Shown piece after piece: positions 34,206 to 45,728 of a stretch of 64,000 nucleotides of DNA; positions within the stretch are counted from its first letter, which is position 1; the number at the start of each line of letters is the position of its first letter. The stretch lies in NCBI RefSeq assembly GCF_030272615.1, contig NC_081405.1, positions 157,657,954-157,721,953 of the forward strand, read 5' to 3'. A program made the translations under genes and the position numbers. Source of the DNA: Cryptomeria japonica (lineage: Eukaryota > Streptophyta > Pinopsida > Cupressales > Cupressaceae). Under the pieces are notes generated by a model. It saw nothing but the letters and a program-made list of their open reading frames with translations. It did not search any database and was not told where the DNA came from.

Positions 34206-36080
34206 CGAGCTACAACTCAGTGAATACAAACCATAATAATTTACAAGTTAATAACCTTGTTACAAAAGGATTTTGTAATTCTTCTGTAAATCTCTCTGCT
34301 GGATCTTCTATCCAGTTCACTGTCGGTTCTCTGCTAACCCTCACATTTCTGCAACCTCACTCTCTACTGCACTCTTGCCTATCCACCCTCTTCTCCTTCT
34401 TTGCCGGTTTAGCTTTATGCTGGTTCTCTTTTCTTTCTGCCACACAACTGCTATCCACCACCGGTCTTGGTAACTTAGTTAGATGTCTACCATCTGATTC
34501 CTGCCGGTCCTTAGCTTGCCTTCTCTGCAATCTTCTTGCAACTCTTGTCTATCGATTGCCTCACTGTTGCCGATTGAACTCTTCAACCCGTTTCTTACTC
34601 ACACACTCAGTCTCCTTTCTTATTCTTGTTGAGTTCTTGACTGATTTTCTCTCTCATGCAGCAACAACACTCTATCATTCAGCAACCCAAACAATATCTT
34701 TGGCTCACATACATATAGCCTGACTTTCCCACCAAGACATGAGTTTGAACATTGGCACAATTAGGGTTTCCGCCATAGACTGAATCTGCATCCGATTTTA
34801 TCTCTGGTCATCATGACATATCAAATCCAATTTGATCTCATGTCCTTCATCGATGTTCAACACTTAATCAATGAGCATTGCCCATCTGTCTACCCTGCGA
34901 AACACATCTTCTCTCTTTAGCCATCTGTAGCATTTTTTTCAACCTTTTGTTTGATCAATTATGTGATTGATGTGGTTTCCTTCACCCTCTTTGATATGCA
35001 AGATCATCCTTATCTGGATCTTTGTTGTTTCTTTCATCTCGAGCTGCAATCCTTTTCTTTATTTCCTCGATCCTCGTAGTCATCATAAATGCTGGACCAA
35101 TCACCAACAATCTAACTGACACATCACACTGACCTGTGCATGCATGCCACTTCACTTCCATGCGGCCCATTTGTCGACATTCACCTTTTCTAAGTCTTCT
35201 ATGTCAGTCCAGACAAGATCATCGACCAGCCACACAACCGAGTTCATCTACCGGTTCACAGTCCCTACCGGTTATACCCTAACCGGTCTACCTTCAAATT
35301 TGCACTCTACTTCTCTTCCAGTAAAGCACCAAAATCGGTTAGCACATATGCCAACCTACCTCATGATCACCTTCATCAAATGGGAGCCTTCTGCATCTGC
35401 ACTTTGTCAGTATTACCGGTGGACATACTTACCAGTAAACACCTTGATGACACCATGCCATCAACCTTCAACTGACTCCATCTTCAATCCGGGCATTGTC
35501 CTCTATCTGCAGTTGCTCAGCCTTGCCTTCTTCTTCATCAACCCAAACCATATCTCAACCGGTTTGTCAAAGTGACAAACCCATCACACTTCATCTATCC
35601 CAACAACTCAACATGCCTTCTTTGTCGGTCCAGTGCATATCCCTGATTTCATGCACTTGAGGCATCCCTTTGATTCACCGGTAGATCCAGTGTGAGCCTT
35701 CAGACACCCATCTTTACCTCTTCTTCCTTATCTCACATAACTATGATACATACTATGCATAATAGGAGATAATATCCACTTACCGGTGGTAGTGGATCCT
35801 TGTCATCTGCATCTTGCAATGCACTTATGTGGCTTCAATGTTTGTGCAACATATCTTCAAACATGCATATGTGATTTGGTGTGGGCACATTCATTGTTAG
35901 TCATCTCTTCACATGGTGAGTGCATCTTTATCCGGTGGGAGTCCTATTGTTTTGCATCCACACAACATACCTATAACCTGTACATCCTTCTCCTCTTGTG
36001 TTGATGTGATTCAGGTGACATTCCACTTCTTCATCACAAAAAACAACTCAACATCTCGTTCATCCTGCTTGTACACTGGT

Positions 36081-36590
36081 CATAAGTTTGCCGATTGACA
36101 ACCACTCACTTGGTTGATTTGTCTTCTTCATGTCAACACATCACTTACCAGTTGACATACTCTCCTTACCAATGACCGACTATACTGGTAACCTGTCCAT
36201 ATCATCCACATAAGTCAAACACTAACTTGTGTACCAGTGACTCCAGTGGTCATAAGTTTGCCGATTGACAACCACTCACTTGGTTGATTTGTCTTCTTCA
36301 TGTCAACACATCACTTATGAGTTGACATACTGTCCTTATAGGTGACACACTATTCTAGTAACCTGTTCATGTCATCCACATAAGTCAAACACTAACTTGT
36401 GTACTAGTGACTCCAGTGGTCATAAGTTTGTCAGTTGGCAACCACTCACTTGGTTGATTTGTCTTCTTCATGTCAACACATCACTTACCAGTTGATATAC
36501 TCTCCTTATCGGTGACATACTATACTGTTAACTTGTCTATATCATCCACACAAGTCAAACAGTAACTTGTGTACCAATGACTCAAGTGGT
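36081..36590. repeat. 170-bp tandem repeat, three units
   Basis: CATAAGTTTG starts units at exactly 36081, 36251 and 36421; the next CAT at 36591 leads out. Units share CACTCACTTGGTTGATTTG and CATCCACATAAGTCAAACA and differ by scattered substitutions only. The constant 170-bp length suggests recent amplification. Confidence 0.93.
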
Positions 36591-36623
36591 CATTCCTTTG
36601 AATAACATTCTCTTCTTTGCTAG

Positions 36624-37743
36624 TGACTGATAGACTTATAGAGCACTGAGAGGGGGGGGGGGGTGAATCAGTGACAACAAAAATACTACTACTTTAAACA
36701 CTGATTGGTAGAGATACTTAACAAGTTTACTAAATACTATGCATGCAATCCAAAGTGATATTAAAACATCCACCATAACACAAGTGTTTATATGTGGAAA
36801 ACCCAAATGGGAAAAACCACGTTGAGATGGGACTCACAAGTTAACTATCTGCAATAATAGGTAACTAACCGGTTAAAGTCTAAAAAAGTGCTTTGCTAGG
36901 AGCGAATCTTGTTAAAGATCCCGAAGCTCTATTAGGAGCTATACCCTATTAAAGGTAGTACCCTGTTAGGAGTAACCTCAGTAGAGGATTTCAGAATCCA
37001 AACTAATGGATCACCTTGTTAAAGGATTTGTACAATGAAGCTTGTTAGAGCTTACCCGGTTAGGGGATTTGACTGTTGTAGTGATTAGAAAACAATGGTA
37101 GGTATGATCTAGAAGTAGCACAACTTGCTTGATTAGATCCTCTTCTGCTCACTCAAAACTACATCACCAACATATTCTGCAATGGCTTCAACAACTTAAC
37201 ACTTCTATCTTCGCATCACATCATATATAAAAAATGGTTCATCATATTATCATTATATAGACATTATATTTCATGTCGGCTTAGAAATCATATCACAATT
37301 TCCTAGGTGTAGTGTATCTGGACAATCAAACATAGCTCATCACAAATTGCCACCAAATTTGTCGGTTAGGGGTAACTCATCACGGCTCGTGATAACTCAT
37401 CACATAATCAATGAATACCAATTGGAACACTGATACCGGTTAAGAGTTAACTACTATCAATACATAAATTGATTGTCCTCCATTGCTTCTTTGATGGTTT
37501 CTGTTGAATATCCACGTTGGTGTCAAGCCATTCCTGCATATACGGGTTTGACACATATACCGGTTTAACACTCTCTAAACCATCACAAACTAAACATCCA
37601 ATACCGGTTGCAATACAAGTAACTTTAGAAGTGACATCGTTTTGTCTAAGATTAAAATGACAATGTGAATATATGTGTGTGTATACATGTTCCATCAATG
37701 ACAACACATGAAGTCATCCATTACAATCATCATCAAGCCAACA
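36624..37743 (-). repeat. 3' LTR of the copia-like element (1120 bp)
   Basis: On the minus strand it starts TGTTGGCTTG directly after the polypurine tract and ends CTATCAGTCA. The outer 576 bp (36624-37199) match 42863-43454 closely; the inner 544 bp have no second copy because the other LTR is truncated. Confidence 0.75.
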
Positions 37744-37755
37744 ATCTCCCCCTTT
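37744..37755 (-). promoter_or_regulatory. Polypurine tract of the copia-like element
   Basis: On the minus strand AAAGGGGGAGAT runs directly into TGTTGG. The preceding GTTGCCATCAATGCC plus this tract is a familiar copia 3' end. Confidence 0.8.
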
Positions 37756-38089
37756 GGCATTGATGGCAACACTTAGAAAATTTTACAACTTTACAACTAA
37801 GTGTGCTTACAAAAATTGTTCACATATTTCTACTCCCCCTTAACAATACATACAAATTTTTTATAACACATATATTTCTACTCCCCCTTTGACAACAATG
37901 CCAAATTGAAAAGTAAAAAATATATATAGAAAAAATTGCATCAAAAGTTTACAGATACAAAAATGTAAAGGTCTTTATCAAGGAGTTTTCACTTCAATTT
38001 TTAAGAAAATATTACTGAAAGTAAGCTTCATTTGAGAAAAATCATTTTCCCATGTTTCCAGTAAGGTTTCAGTAATCTCAATGGTAGTC

Positions 38090-41012
38090 ATGGCTTGTGC
38101 AGAAAATTCTTTGCTTGTTCAAAATCATACAAATCTAACTGATTTTGGAAATCATCAACAAATTTGCCAAAAGCTAAGATTGAATCCTGTAAAGGTATGT
38201 AGGAATTACATATATTTTCTATTTCCAGTTCTGTCTCAGTTCACTTAATCAAATCAGTATAGAAAAATGAAACATTAAATGTATAGGTTAGAATTCTACC
38301 TCCTGTTTCAATAGCTTTTCTCAAAAGATCTTTATTCAAGGATAAATCAATCTTCCTTGTATCAATATCTTTCATTATGTGTTCTCCTCTTTTCTTCTTG
38401 CAATTTTTCTCAGCCAAAGTCTGAGCAGCTTCTTCAAGGGACTTGAGTTGGTCAGAGGCATCATCAACCAATTGGCCAAGTTTGCCAATAGGAGTTGACA
38501 AGTTTCCTATAGCAGTCTCCGGTAGAAGAATAGACAAAATCTCCACATCAGTTTGGATAGTTTTTGCTTCCTTCCTTTGTTCCTTAAGCCTCTTCTTCTG
38601 AGCCTTGGATTGCATCACAGTTACAATCACCATAAGTTTTGATGCACTCATATTCTCTACATCTATAGGCCCTTTGATGCCTAATGAGTTGTCATCATCA
38701 TTATGTTGCTTGACTAATGCCTTTTCAAGTTCAGCAGATTTCTTCTCCTCAATTTTCTCTTGCTCTTGTTCCTTTTCTTGCTCAGAGGGCTTCTCTTCAA
38801 ATTTTTCTGCAGGTTTCTCCCGAGTAACCTATGAAACTGGTGGTAGTTGCATTTTCATTTGTTGATGTTTTACCGGTGGGGGTGGAATATCCACACTAGG
38901 TTGAGTCGCCGACACATCCACTGTTTTAACCCGTGAAATAGCAATAACCAATGGTTGTTGTAGTAGTTTATCTGGTTCAATAATATTTCCTGATAGATCA
39001 ATGGTATCCTGTATGTCATCAACAAAGATCACCAGTTGGGAAGTAGTGTCATCCTTTTTCTTGTAGGATAAACAATATCAGCTTGCACTATTTCTTCCTC
39101 ATTCATCTCCGGACGTACATCAGGCTCTGTTTGATCATCATTATAAGACTATGTATGCTTATGTATCCGTTGAATGTTCTGAGATATCCAATGAGTTTCA
39201 ACTTCAATAGATTGATCTTTTCCATTTAATAACTTCAATCTTCTTGCCTTAGAAATAAACCATCCTTTGTAATTATCAAGTAATACAATTAATTCATCTC
39301 TAGATAATTCAAGAAAATATTAAATAAATACATTATCAATAATTTCTTGATCTTGGTCAACATCTTTTTGCCACTTATTTGAAGAACAGAGTACAAAGAA
39401 TCAGAAATATCATCTTTAAAGTCTTGAGGTAATCGATTGTATTGACATAAGTAGCTGATTACCTATTGAGCTATTTGTTACTTCTGGTCTTCATCAAATG
39501 AATCAAAACATTTTTTGACACTATCAAATCTATTCCCCCTTAATGTTTTTAATGTCTTCTCAAAATCAGTCATAGGCTTATAAGATAAAACATTAATAGG
39601 AACACTTTCCTTTGACACTTCTACTATTGGTTTAGCTACTTTACCAGTTGATTTCATTTTCTTGGGTTCTTCTTCTGTGTTAGTATCCTCAGTTTTTGCT
39701 TGAAGAATCAATTGCCTACCTCTCTTCTTTGTTGCAGTCTACTTTGTAGCATTCACTTTGGGTGCCTATTCCTTTTTTACTTGTACACTTCTTGTCACCC
39801 TTGTATTAGCAGGTACAAAAGGTGCTTTCTCAACCTTCTTCTTCTTTCCTTTAAGACTATTGGGTTGAGCACTACTGGTTTGAGCCGGTGCAGTTTTCTC
39901 CTCGAATGTTCCTAGTATTTTCTTTTTCTTGTCCACTGGAGATGCCAACAGGTTATTAGCATAACCGATCAATAAGTCATAATCGACTTCATAGCTCATG
40001 TCATCCATTTGATCCTCCCTAGGTTCGATAGCTTCCATGAGACAAAAATCGGTGGTGACTGTGAAAATGATGTCCTTAACAAAGTTTTTCACCACGTCTT
40101 CAGGTAGCCTTACCCTCATACTCATCTTCTTCTGAAATTCATTAAAGTACCTGTTCATTGCAGCAGAGAAAGTGTTCTTAACAACCTTAATGTTGTTTTT
40201 GATTTGGGCAATTACCGGTAGGTCTTTTGACCATTCAATGTCACCATTTCCCGGTAGGAAATTCTGAAAGTAAAAGAATAAACCAATCAATAACTGACCA
40301 AATTTGAACTTCTGACTGCTGTCCTTCTTAATTGACTTTAGATTCAACATCAATTGACTTCTTATGGCCTCACATAGGTCATAATCTATGTTCTCAACAA
40401 TCATTCTATATGTTGTATGCACTGCCACAGATGGTACATTGTTCATTCTACTGGAATAGAATATCCTGTAGCCTATAACCATGGTAGCCAATATAACTAT
40501 TAGGTCCTTAATGTTATTAACAAAAACGTACGCCCATCAGAGGTAGATTGGGTTAATGTCGTTACAGTCTCTTTAGAAATTTGCCTCAGCTTGGGAACTT
40601 CACCGGTTCACCAAAAACCAGTCACAACATGGATAGATTCCTTAGTTATAGTATGCGACCTTTCTAGATACATATTTTCCCAATGAAATTGACTAAGAAT
40701 GATTCTGATATGTTCCTCTTCAAAATCCTCAAGAAAATAAGATGCATTATGAAAACCATTCTCATAAACCCTAATATACTTGGGTTGGATCTTTCTGCTC
40801 TTATCACACAGGGATTTCAATTGAGACTAAATTGTTAATGATCCTAAATCTTCAATTTTAGAATCAATATAACTAGACAAATCACCTTTTATGATAACAT
40901 CATCAGATACTTGAGTCAAAGCATTATATGACACAATTTGTTCAAATTACATAATCTCCATAGGTTCTGATGTGATCATAAGTCTCTCTACTTGCTTAGA
41001 TGACGACACCAT
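38090..41012 (-). pseudogene. Second ORF of the copia-like element, function unknown
   Basis: It starts at an ATG at 41012 (MVSSSKQVERLM). The best-preserved block is 40491-39766, about 240 residues containing IGYRIFYSSRMNNV, LCEAIRSQLMLNLKSIKK, LLIGLFFYFQNFLPG and a lysine-rich tail (KKKKILGTFEEK, GKKKKVEKAP). Downstream come K/E/S-rich linker segments and a coiled-coil-like stretch (38651-38241, KAQKKRLKEQRKEAK). There are stops and at least two frame changes (between 40608 and 40491, and between 39478 and 39032). It resembles repetitive ORFs of unknown function common in large plant genomes and shows no enzyme motif. A role as a structural or chromatin-binding protein is possible but unproven. 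Confidence 0.6.
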
Positions 41013-41586
41013 TCTGATAAACTCAATTTGAAAGAGATTTACAAAGAAATACCTTAATTCTCCCACACTGCCTTGATTTTAGGTTGATTACACAAATGCA
41101 AAACCGGTTCCACCTTCTTTGATCTTTGAATCAACTTAAATCACGCAATTCACAACACAAATTCGTCCACAACCAGCTAGCAATTCTCTTTTTGGTCTGC
41201 AAGAACTCAAGAATTATTTTTTGAATGTATTTAGGGTAAAAATAACATTGTAAAACTCACTTTTATCATCTTTACCTACTGCATTAATTGCTCGACCGCG
41301 AGGGTTACAAACCCTAATACACTGCTTAACAGTATATCCAATATTAACAAGTGTAAAACCGGTTGACAGTCTTTCAAAAAATCGATAAATAAAGATATCA
41401 ATATTTCACATATATCAACTTAAAAATGCACACTTTCTTACCATGCATCTTTCAAGGGGCCCTGAAGTAGATTTATCGCTATGCTCCCCTTAACCCTGTT
41501 GAATATGCTTAATTCATCGGTGCAGGATTCTTCACACTGGGTGAAGGATTAGGTTCTTCTGCAGGCATACAATCACTCTTCTTTTT

Positions 41587-42795
41587 CTAGATTCGTTTCA
41601 TCTCTTCTTTGGTTTCCTCAACATTTACCTTCTGCTTACCTTTCCAGTCTACATAATGATTAACCAGTTTGTTCTTTCTGGTTCTACCAAACTTTGCCAT
41701 GTGTCTCGGTTTGTGACAATGATAGTAGGCCATTCCAGTTGATCTCCAAGATCTTGCATTGCCTCTTCTAGTTCTCCTTCTGAAGTTCATAGACACATGG
41801 CCATAATTGTTACAAATGGTGCAAATGACATTGGTTACCTTTTCCATCTCAAATGGACTAAATCGGTTGACATAGGGTTTCTGCTAGTTCACATTTCCCA
41901 GGTTGTCATAGATTCTCTTTCTATTACCATTAGGTCTTGGATTCATGTGAGGTACTGGATTATTTTCTCCATATCTGCATTCAACTGATCTATGTCCATA
42001 CATGTTGCATGTAAAACAATGACCTTCAAATCTCCTAGATACATACCTAGAATTTGCATTGTAGCCTGCATTCTCATTGGGTCTGTTTCTACACACATTT
42101 GCAGTATGTCCAGGTTTATGACAGACAAAGCAAATAGGTTTAAAAACTTTCTTACCAGTAGGCTTGTTAGCCTTAGGAGCAGTTTTGTCCTTGTGAATGT
42201 TGCTCTTTGTTCCAGAAGACTCTCCTTTATCAGATGTGTTAAAGCCTAGTCTAGATGTATCTCCTTTCATCCTATGAGATTGGATCTGCTCATCCAACAT
42301 AGAATAACTTTTATTGAGCTTTTCTAGCTTTCCATTAGCCTCAGTGAGTTCTTTGGTAAGATATTCATTGTGTTTTGTAAGAGTCTCTCTTAGGGATGAT
42401 GCCATTTCAATATCTAGCCGCAAAGCCTTTTTTTCTTCTTTCTCTTCATGACAATGTTCATGCAAGGTTTCATTCTCTTTTTTGATCCTAGAAATATCAT
42501 GATCTCTTTCTTTAACAAGGTCTTCAAATGCCCTCCTAGCTTCCAACTCTTGACTCATGCAGATTGTTAGGGCTTCTAACTCTCTTCTAAGATTTAGATT
42601 CTCACCGTTCAATTTTTCAACTTCTTCAACCAATGCATCAATGTTAGCTTCATCTAAAGAATTATTATCAGATATTTCCAATAGTTGTTCAGTCAGCTCT
42701 CTCCTTTTGACTTGTTAAGCTTTAAATCTGACCCTTAGGGTTTCAGGCTCTTCCTTGGTAGCTTGAAGCACTCTAGACATCCCAAAGTAGCTCAT
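41587..42795 (-). pseudogene. Gag-like protein with coiled coil and four zinc knuckles, broken by two stops
   Basis: It starts at an ATG at 42795 (MSYFGMSRVLQ), about 55 bp after the primer site, and stays in one frame to 41587. A TAA near 42718 and a TAG at 41884 interrupt it; both fit CAA/CAG to TAA/TAG changes. The N-terminal half is a long coiled coil (EEVEKLNGENLNLRRELEAL and onward). Two intact CCHC knuckles follow (CFVCHKPGHTANVC, CFTCNMYGHRSVEC). Two further ones are mutated: CTICNNYGHVSMNF has lost its last Cys, and YYHCHKPRHMAKF lacks the first and last Cys. The product would bind RNA in a virus-like particle. No UBN2-type copia gag core is evident, so the relation to known gags is distant. 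Confidence 0.75.
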
Positions 42796-42844
42796 ATCCC
42801 CCACGGTGGCTTTAGGGTTTCCTTCCAAGTGATTAAGCCTTAAA

Positions 42845-42862
42845 GAATTTAGGCTATGATAT
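42845..42862 (-). promoter_or_regulatory. Degenerate primer-binding site of the copia-like element
   Basis: On the minus strand AATATCATAGCCTAAATT follows the LTR terminal ATCA. It keeps TATCA-AGCC of the initiator tRNA-Met site (TGGTATCAGAGCC) with a few substitutions. Confidence 0.55.
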
Positions 42863-43454
42863 TGATTGATAGACTTTTAAAGCACTGAGAGGGCGGGGGG
42901 TGAATCAGTGATAACAAAAACAATACTACTTTAAACACTGATCGATAGAGATACTTAACAAGTTTACTAAATATTATGCATGCAATCCAAAGTGATATTA
43001 AAACATCCACAATAAGTAAAACATCCACCATAACACAAGTGTTTATATGTAGAAAGACCAAATGGGAAAAACCACTGTGAGATGGGACTCACAAGTTAAC
43101 TATCTGCAGTAATAGGTAATTGACCAGTCAAGGTTTACAAAAGTGCTCTGCTAGAAGAAAATCTTGTTAAAGATCCCAAAGCTCTATTTGGAGCTATACC
43201 CTGCTAAAGGTAGTACCTTGTTAGGAGTAACCTCAGTAGAGGATTTCAGAATTTAAACTAATGGATCACCTTGTTAAAGGATTTGTACAATGAATTTTGT
43301 TAGAGCTTACCCAGTTCGGGAATTTGACTGTTGTAGTGATTAGAAAACAACAGGTGGTGTGATGTAGAAGTAGCACAACTTGCTTGATTAGATCCTCTTC
43401 TACTCACTCAAAACTGCATCACCAACATATTTTGCAATGCCTTCAACAACTTAA
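42863..43454 (-). repeat. Truncated 5' LTR of the copia-like element
   Basis: It matches 36624-37199 in the same orientation, including GAGAGGGCGGGGGGTGAATC, ACAAGTGTTTATATG and GCTTGATTAGATCCTCTTC. Homology stops abruptly at 43454, so about 530 bp of U3 are missing. Confidence 0.75.
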
Positions 43455-45497
43455 TTGGTACAGGAGCACCTTGTCAACAGTCATGTCATGAGTAATTTCA
43501 TAAGGTTTTGAGTCTATGATTGTCTTTAAGTCCATTTGGATGTAATTCAAGGCACGATGAATCATTTTGTAAGGCAATGTCACTCATTTGTAACAAGTTA
43601 CTCAAGTTGAGTATTTGGGTCCTAATATGGTCAAGGAGGTCAATCTTGTGTAAAAGAGTCATGAAAGGGTAAAAATGATGTAAAAGGTTGTTTTGAGTCC
43701 ATTACAAGGTGTTCAAAGTGTCTAAGTGAAGTTTAGAGTTCATTATTTCTAAAATGTGAAAGTTGTCAATGATGTAAAGTGTTGTCAAACAACAAACCAT
43801 GTTCTAAAAGTTGCAAACCAAGGATGTAATTGGTCTTGGGAAGTTGTAACTGCCATATGGATGTGTGAAGGATATAATATTCATCATTTGGTCAAATCCA
43901 ATGAGGGTGTGTATGATTGGAGGAAGGAAATTAATAACATTTGAAGTTTTACACATTCCACATTGTTTTCTGGGTATTGCAGTCTGATCATTCACATTTT
44001 TCTTTATGAAAAATTATTCGTTTCCATTAGAAATCTATTGGATATGATAATGGAATGAGTTAAATTTGTTTTCCTTTTGGTTTCATTTAATTCAATCACT
44101 TTGAAGCAAGTTATGCACGTTTTGGTGAAAACTGTCAAAACCCTCAATGAGGGTTACCGGTTTTACAAAAAAATGCTACAAGTTTGGATTGAACCATTGG
44201 ATCTTTCTTATTGACATGTATTTTATGACAACGTCTAACATAGAATAAAGTCACCAACGGTCAACTTATCCTCTCTTGATCAATATTAGTCCATATGCTA
44301 GGATTGCTTAAAGTTCAACTGACTAATCCCAAGGTTCGTTCAGTGCGTGGATGTGACTTAGATGTTTGATGGATTTGCTGATAACCCAAGGGGCCTTACG
44401 CATGTTCAATTGGAGAAGACTCATGCAAGCTCAAAGATTTCTGCACAGATGATTTGCAATAAAAGTTTTGGTTTTGGATCTTTTAGATTTTGAATTATGT
44501 GGAAAGCAAATAGGAATAGGGTAGAGAAAATCTACGCTAAAGCTAACTTAATCCTAAGAACATGAGACAGAATCACTCATGCAAAATCAAACTACGCTTC
44601 ATTTTTCCAGCAGAGCACAACTACACGAAGGCGGTGCAATCTTCAAAGGGTGCATGGAGGCTTTTCAGATCATCAATACAGACCATCGGATCGAACAATC
44701 TCTACTGACAACCGAAGTTAAACACATACACATCAACAAGCTCAGGATAACTTTGCACGATGTACAACAATCAGCTGCACACCAAAAGTATGAGCTCAGA
44801 TTATGCAATGAGTTCTCCTATCAAATCTAGTTCTTCTAACAACATATAAACAAATCTAATCTAATCAAAGAGAGAAAGACCATGCAGATTGCCAAAGTAA
44901 AACAAGAATACACCATCAAATTGAACAATGCATTAAGTTGACTACTTCACAATCCCGATGCAACAATCTCCGACAATAATCTCTGCTCTTACAAATGAGG
45001 GGGGTCACCCCTTTAAATAGGCCTCAGGCCATGCAAACCCTAATTAAGGTTAACCCTAGAAGATTCCCACTCAAGGTGCAGCAAGGTGGGAATCGACAAT
45101 TAATAACCCATTATGCCCATATACAATTAACTCAAAGAGCCTAAAATAGCACCCATTGGCTCATTAATTGTGCCCGATGATGTTGATTATGCTCAGAATA
45201 TAACCGACATCTTCATAAATGCCCATCATTCTCCTAGTGATGATGACATGCATGAAGAATTTGTCATAAAACCATAATGAGAAGGCGACATGCAAGAAGA
45301 TTCCTTATATGATGGTGACATGCATTGATTGGACCCATGCCTAGTCAAAATTCCTTCAGCAATAAGTACGCCACTACTATTCAGCCAAAAGACTTTCGTC
45401 CAAAAAATGGATGACCATTATCCTGTTCATTTATGGCGTATGCAATGAATCTGCCGATGACAGCCTCCAGTTCTCTGATTGAGACACTTGACACATT
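43455..45497. other. Gene-free stretch with a minus-strand LTR-like core promoter
   Basis: There are no coding motifs. At 45011-45020 the minus strand reads CTATTTAAAG, preceded by CCTAATTAGGGTTTGCATGG and followed by GGGTGACCCCCCTCATTTG, a typical LTR promoter layout. About 700 bp of U5/leader-like sequence runs leftward from it. It lies just downstream (minus strand) of the end of the split reading frame, so it could be the 3' LTR of the element encoding that frame. Confidence 0.4.
45011..45020 (-). promoter_or_regulatory. TATA-like box on the minus strand
   Basis: CTATTTAAAG on the minus strand sits in an LTR-like context. No partner LTR was identified. Confidence 0.4.
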
Positions 45498-45728
45498 TTA
45501 AATGTTAAATTCCATCAAGGGAATTTCTTCCTCGCTCTTGGAAAAGAAGCTTTCCCACTCCGCCATGACTTCCTGTGTCTTCTTCATTATACTGGAGAAT
45601 GAAGAAACATTTGCAAAATGTTCCTTAGGGAATGCACCTACGAAGAAGAAATCATGCAACTGAGATTTCAGGGAGTTCATCGTTATTCCTTCATCATTGA
45701 GTTTCTTTGCAAATAATGAGCTTCTATT
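45498..45728 (-). pseudogene. C-terminal part of the split 1060-codon frame
   Basis: It is separated from its N-terminal part (57026-54075) by element 2. Taking out element 2 and one CTATT copy places base 45728 next to 54075 with the reading frame unchanged: 45680 is exactly base 3001 of the frame. The end of the protein reads FVGAFPKEHFANVSSFSSI to EEEIPLMEFNI and a stop at 45498. No domain is recognised. The tail is acidic and probably helical. Confidence 0.7.

Larger units (their letters stand above)
33788..36623 (-). mobile_element. LTR-like region related to the copia-like LTRs at 36.6 and 42.9 kb
   Basis: The start TGTTAGACAC is followed by GAGAGGGGGGTGAATTAGTG and later by AAAACCCAAGATGGGAAAAA. 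The two copia-like LTRs have GAGGGGGG-TGAATCAGTG and AAAACCCAAATGGGAAAAA at the same spacing, so this is a relative in the same orientation (minus-strand LTR, 3' end at 33788). The body contains a 35-bp and a 170-bp tandem repeat and no coding motif. A second LTR copy was not found. Confidence 0.5.
36624..43454 (-). mobile_element. Copia-like LTR element with gag and a second ORF but no RT or integrase
   Basis: Read on the minus strand: partial 5' LTR (43454-42863), a degenerate initiator-Met-type primer site, gag with zinc knuckles, a second long decayed ORF, a clear polypurine tract and a full 3' LTR (37743-36624). No reverse transcriptase or integrase motif occurs in the 5.1-kb interior, so it is non-autonomous (LARD-like) or internally deleted. 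The 5' LTR is cut at 43454, so target duplications cannot be checked. Confidence 0.75.

Noticed and set aside
34220-34723. A 167-codon plus-strand frame rich in Leu/Ser
   Set aside because: Low-complexity pyrimidine-rich sequence on the antisense strand of an LTR-like region. It resembles a membrane protein only through composition.
44579-44830. An 83-codon plus-strand frame
   Set aside because: It has no recognisable motif and lies in LTR/leader-like sequence read on the opposite strand.
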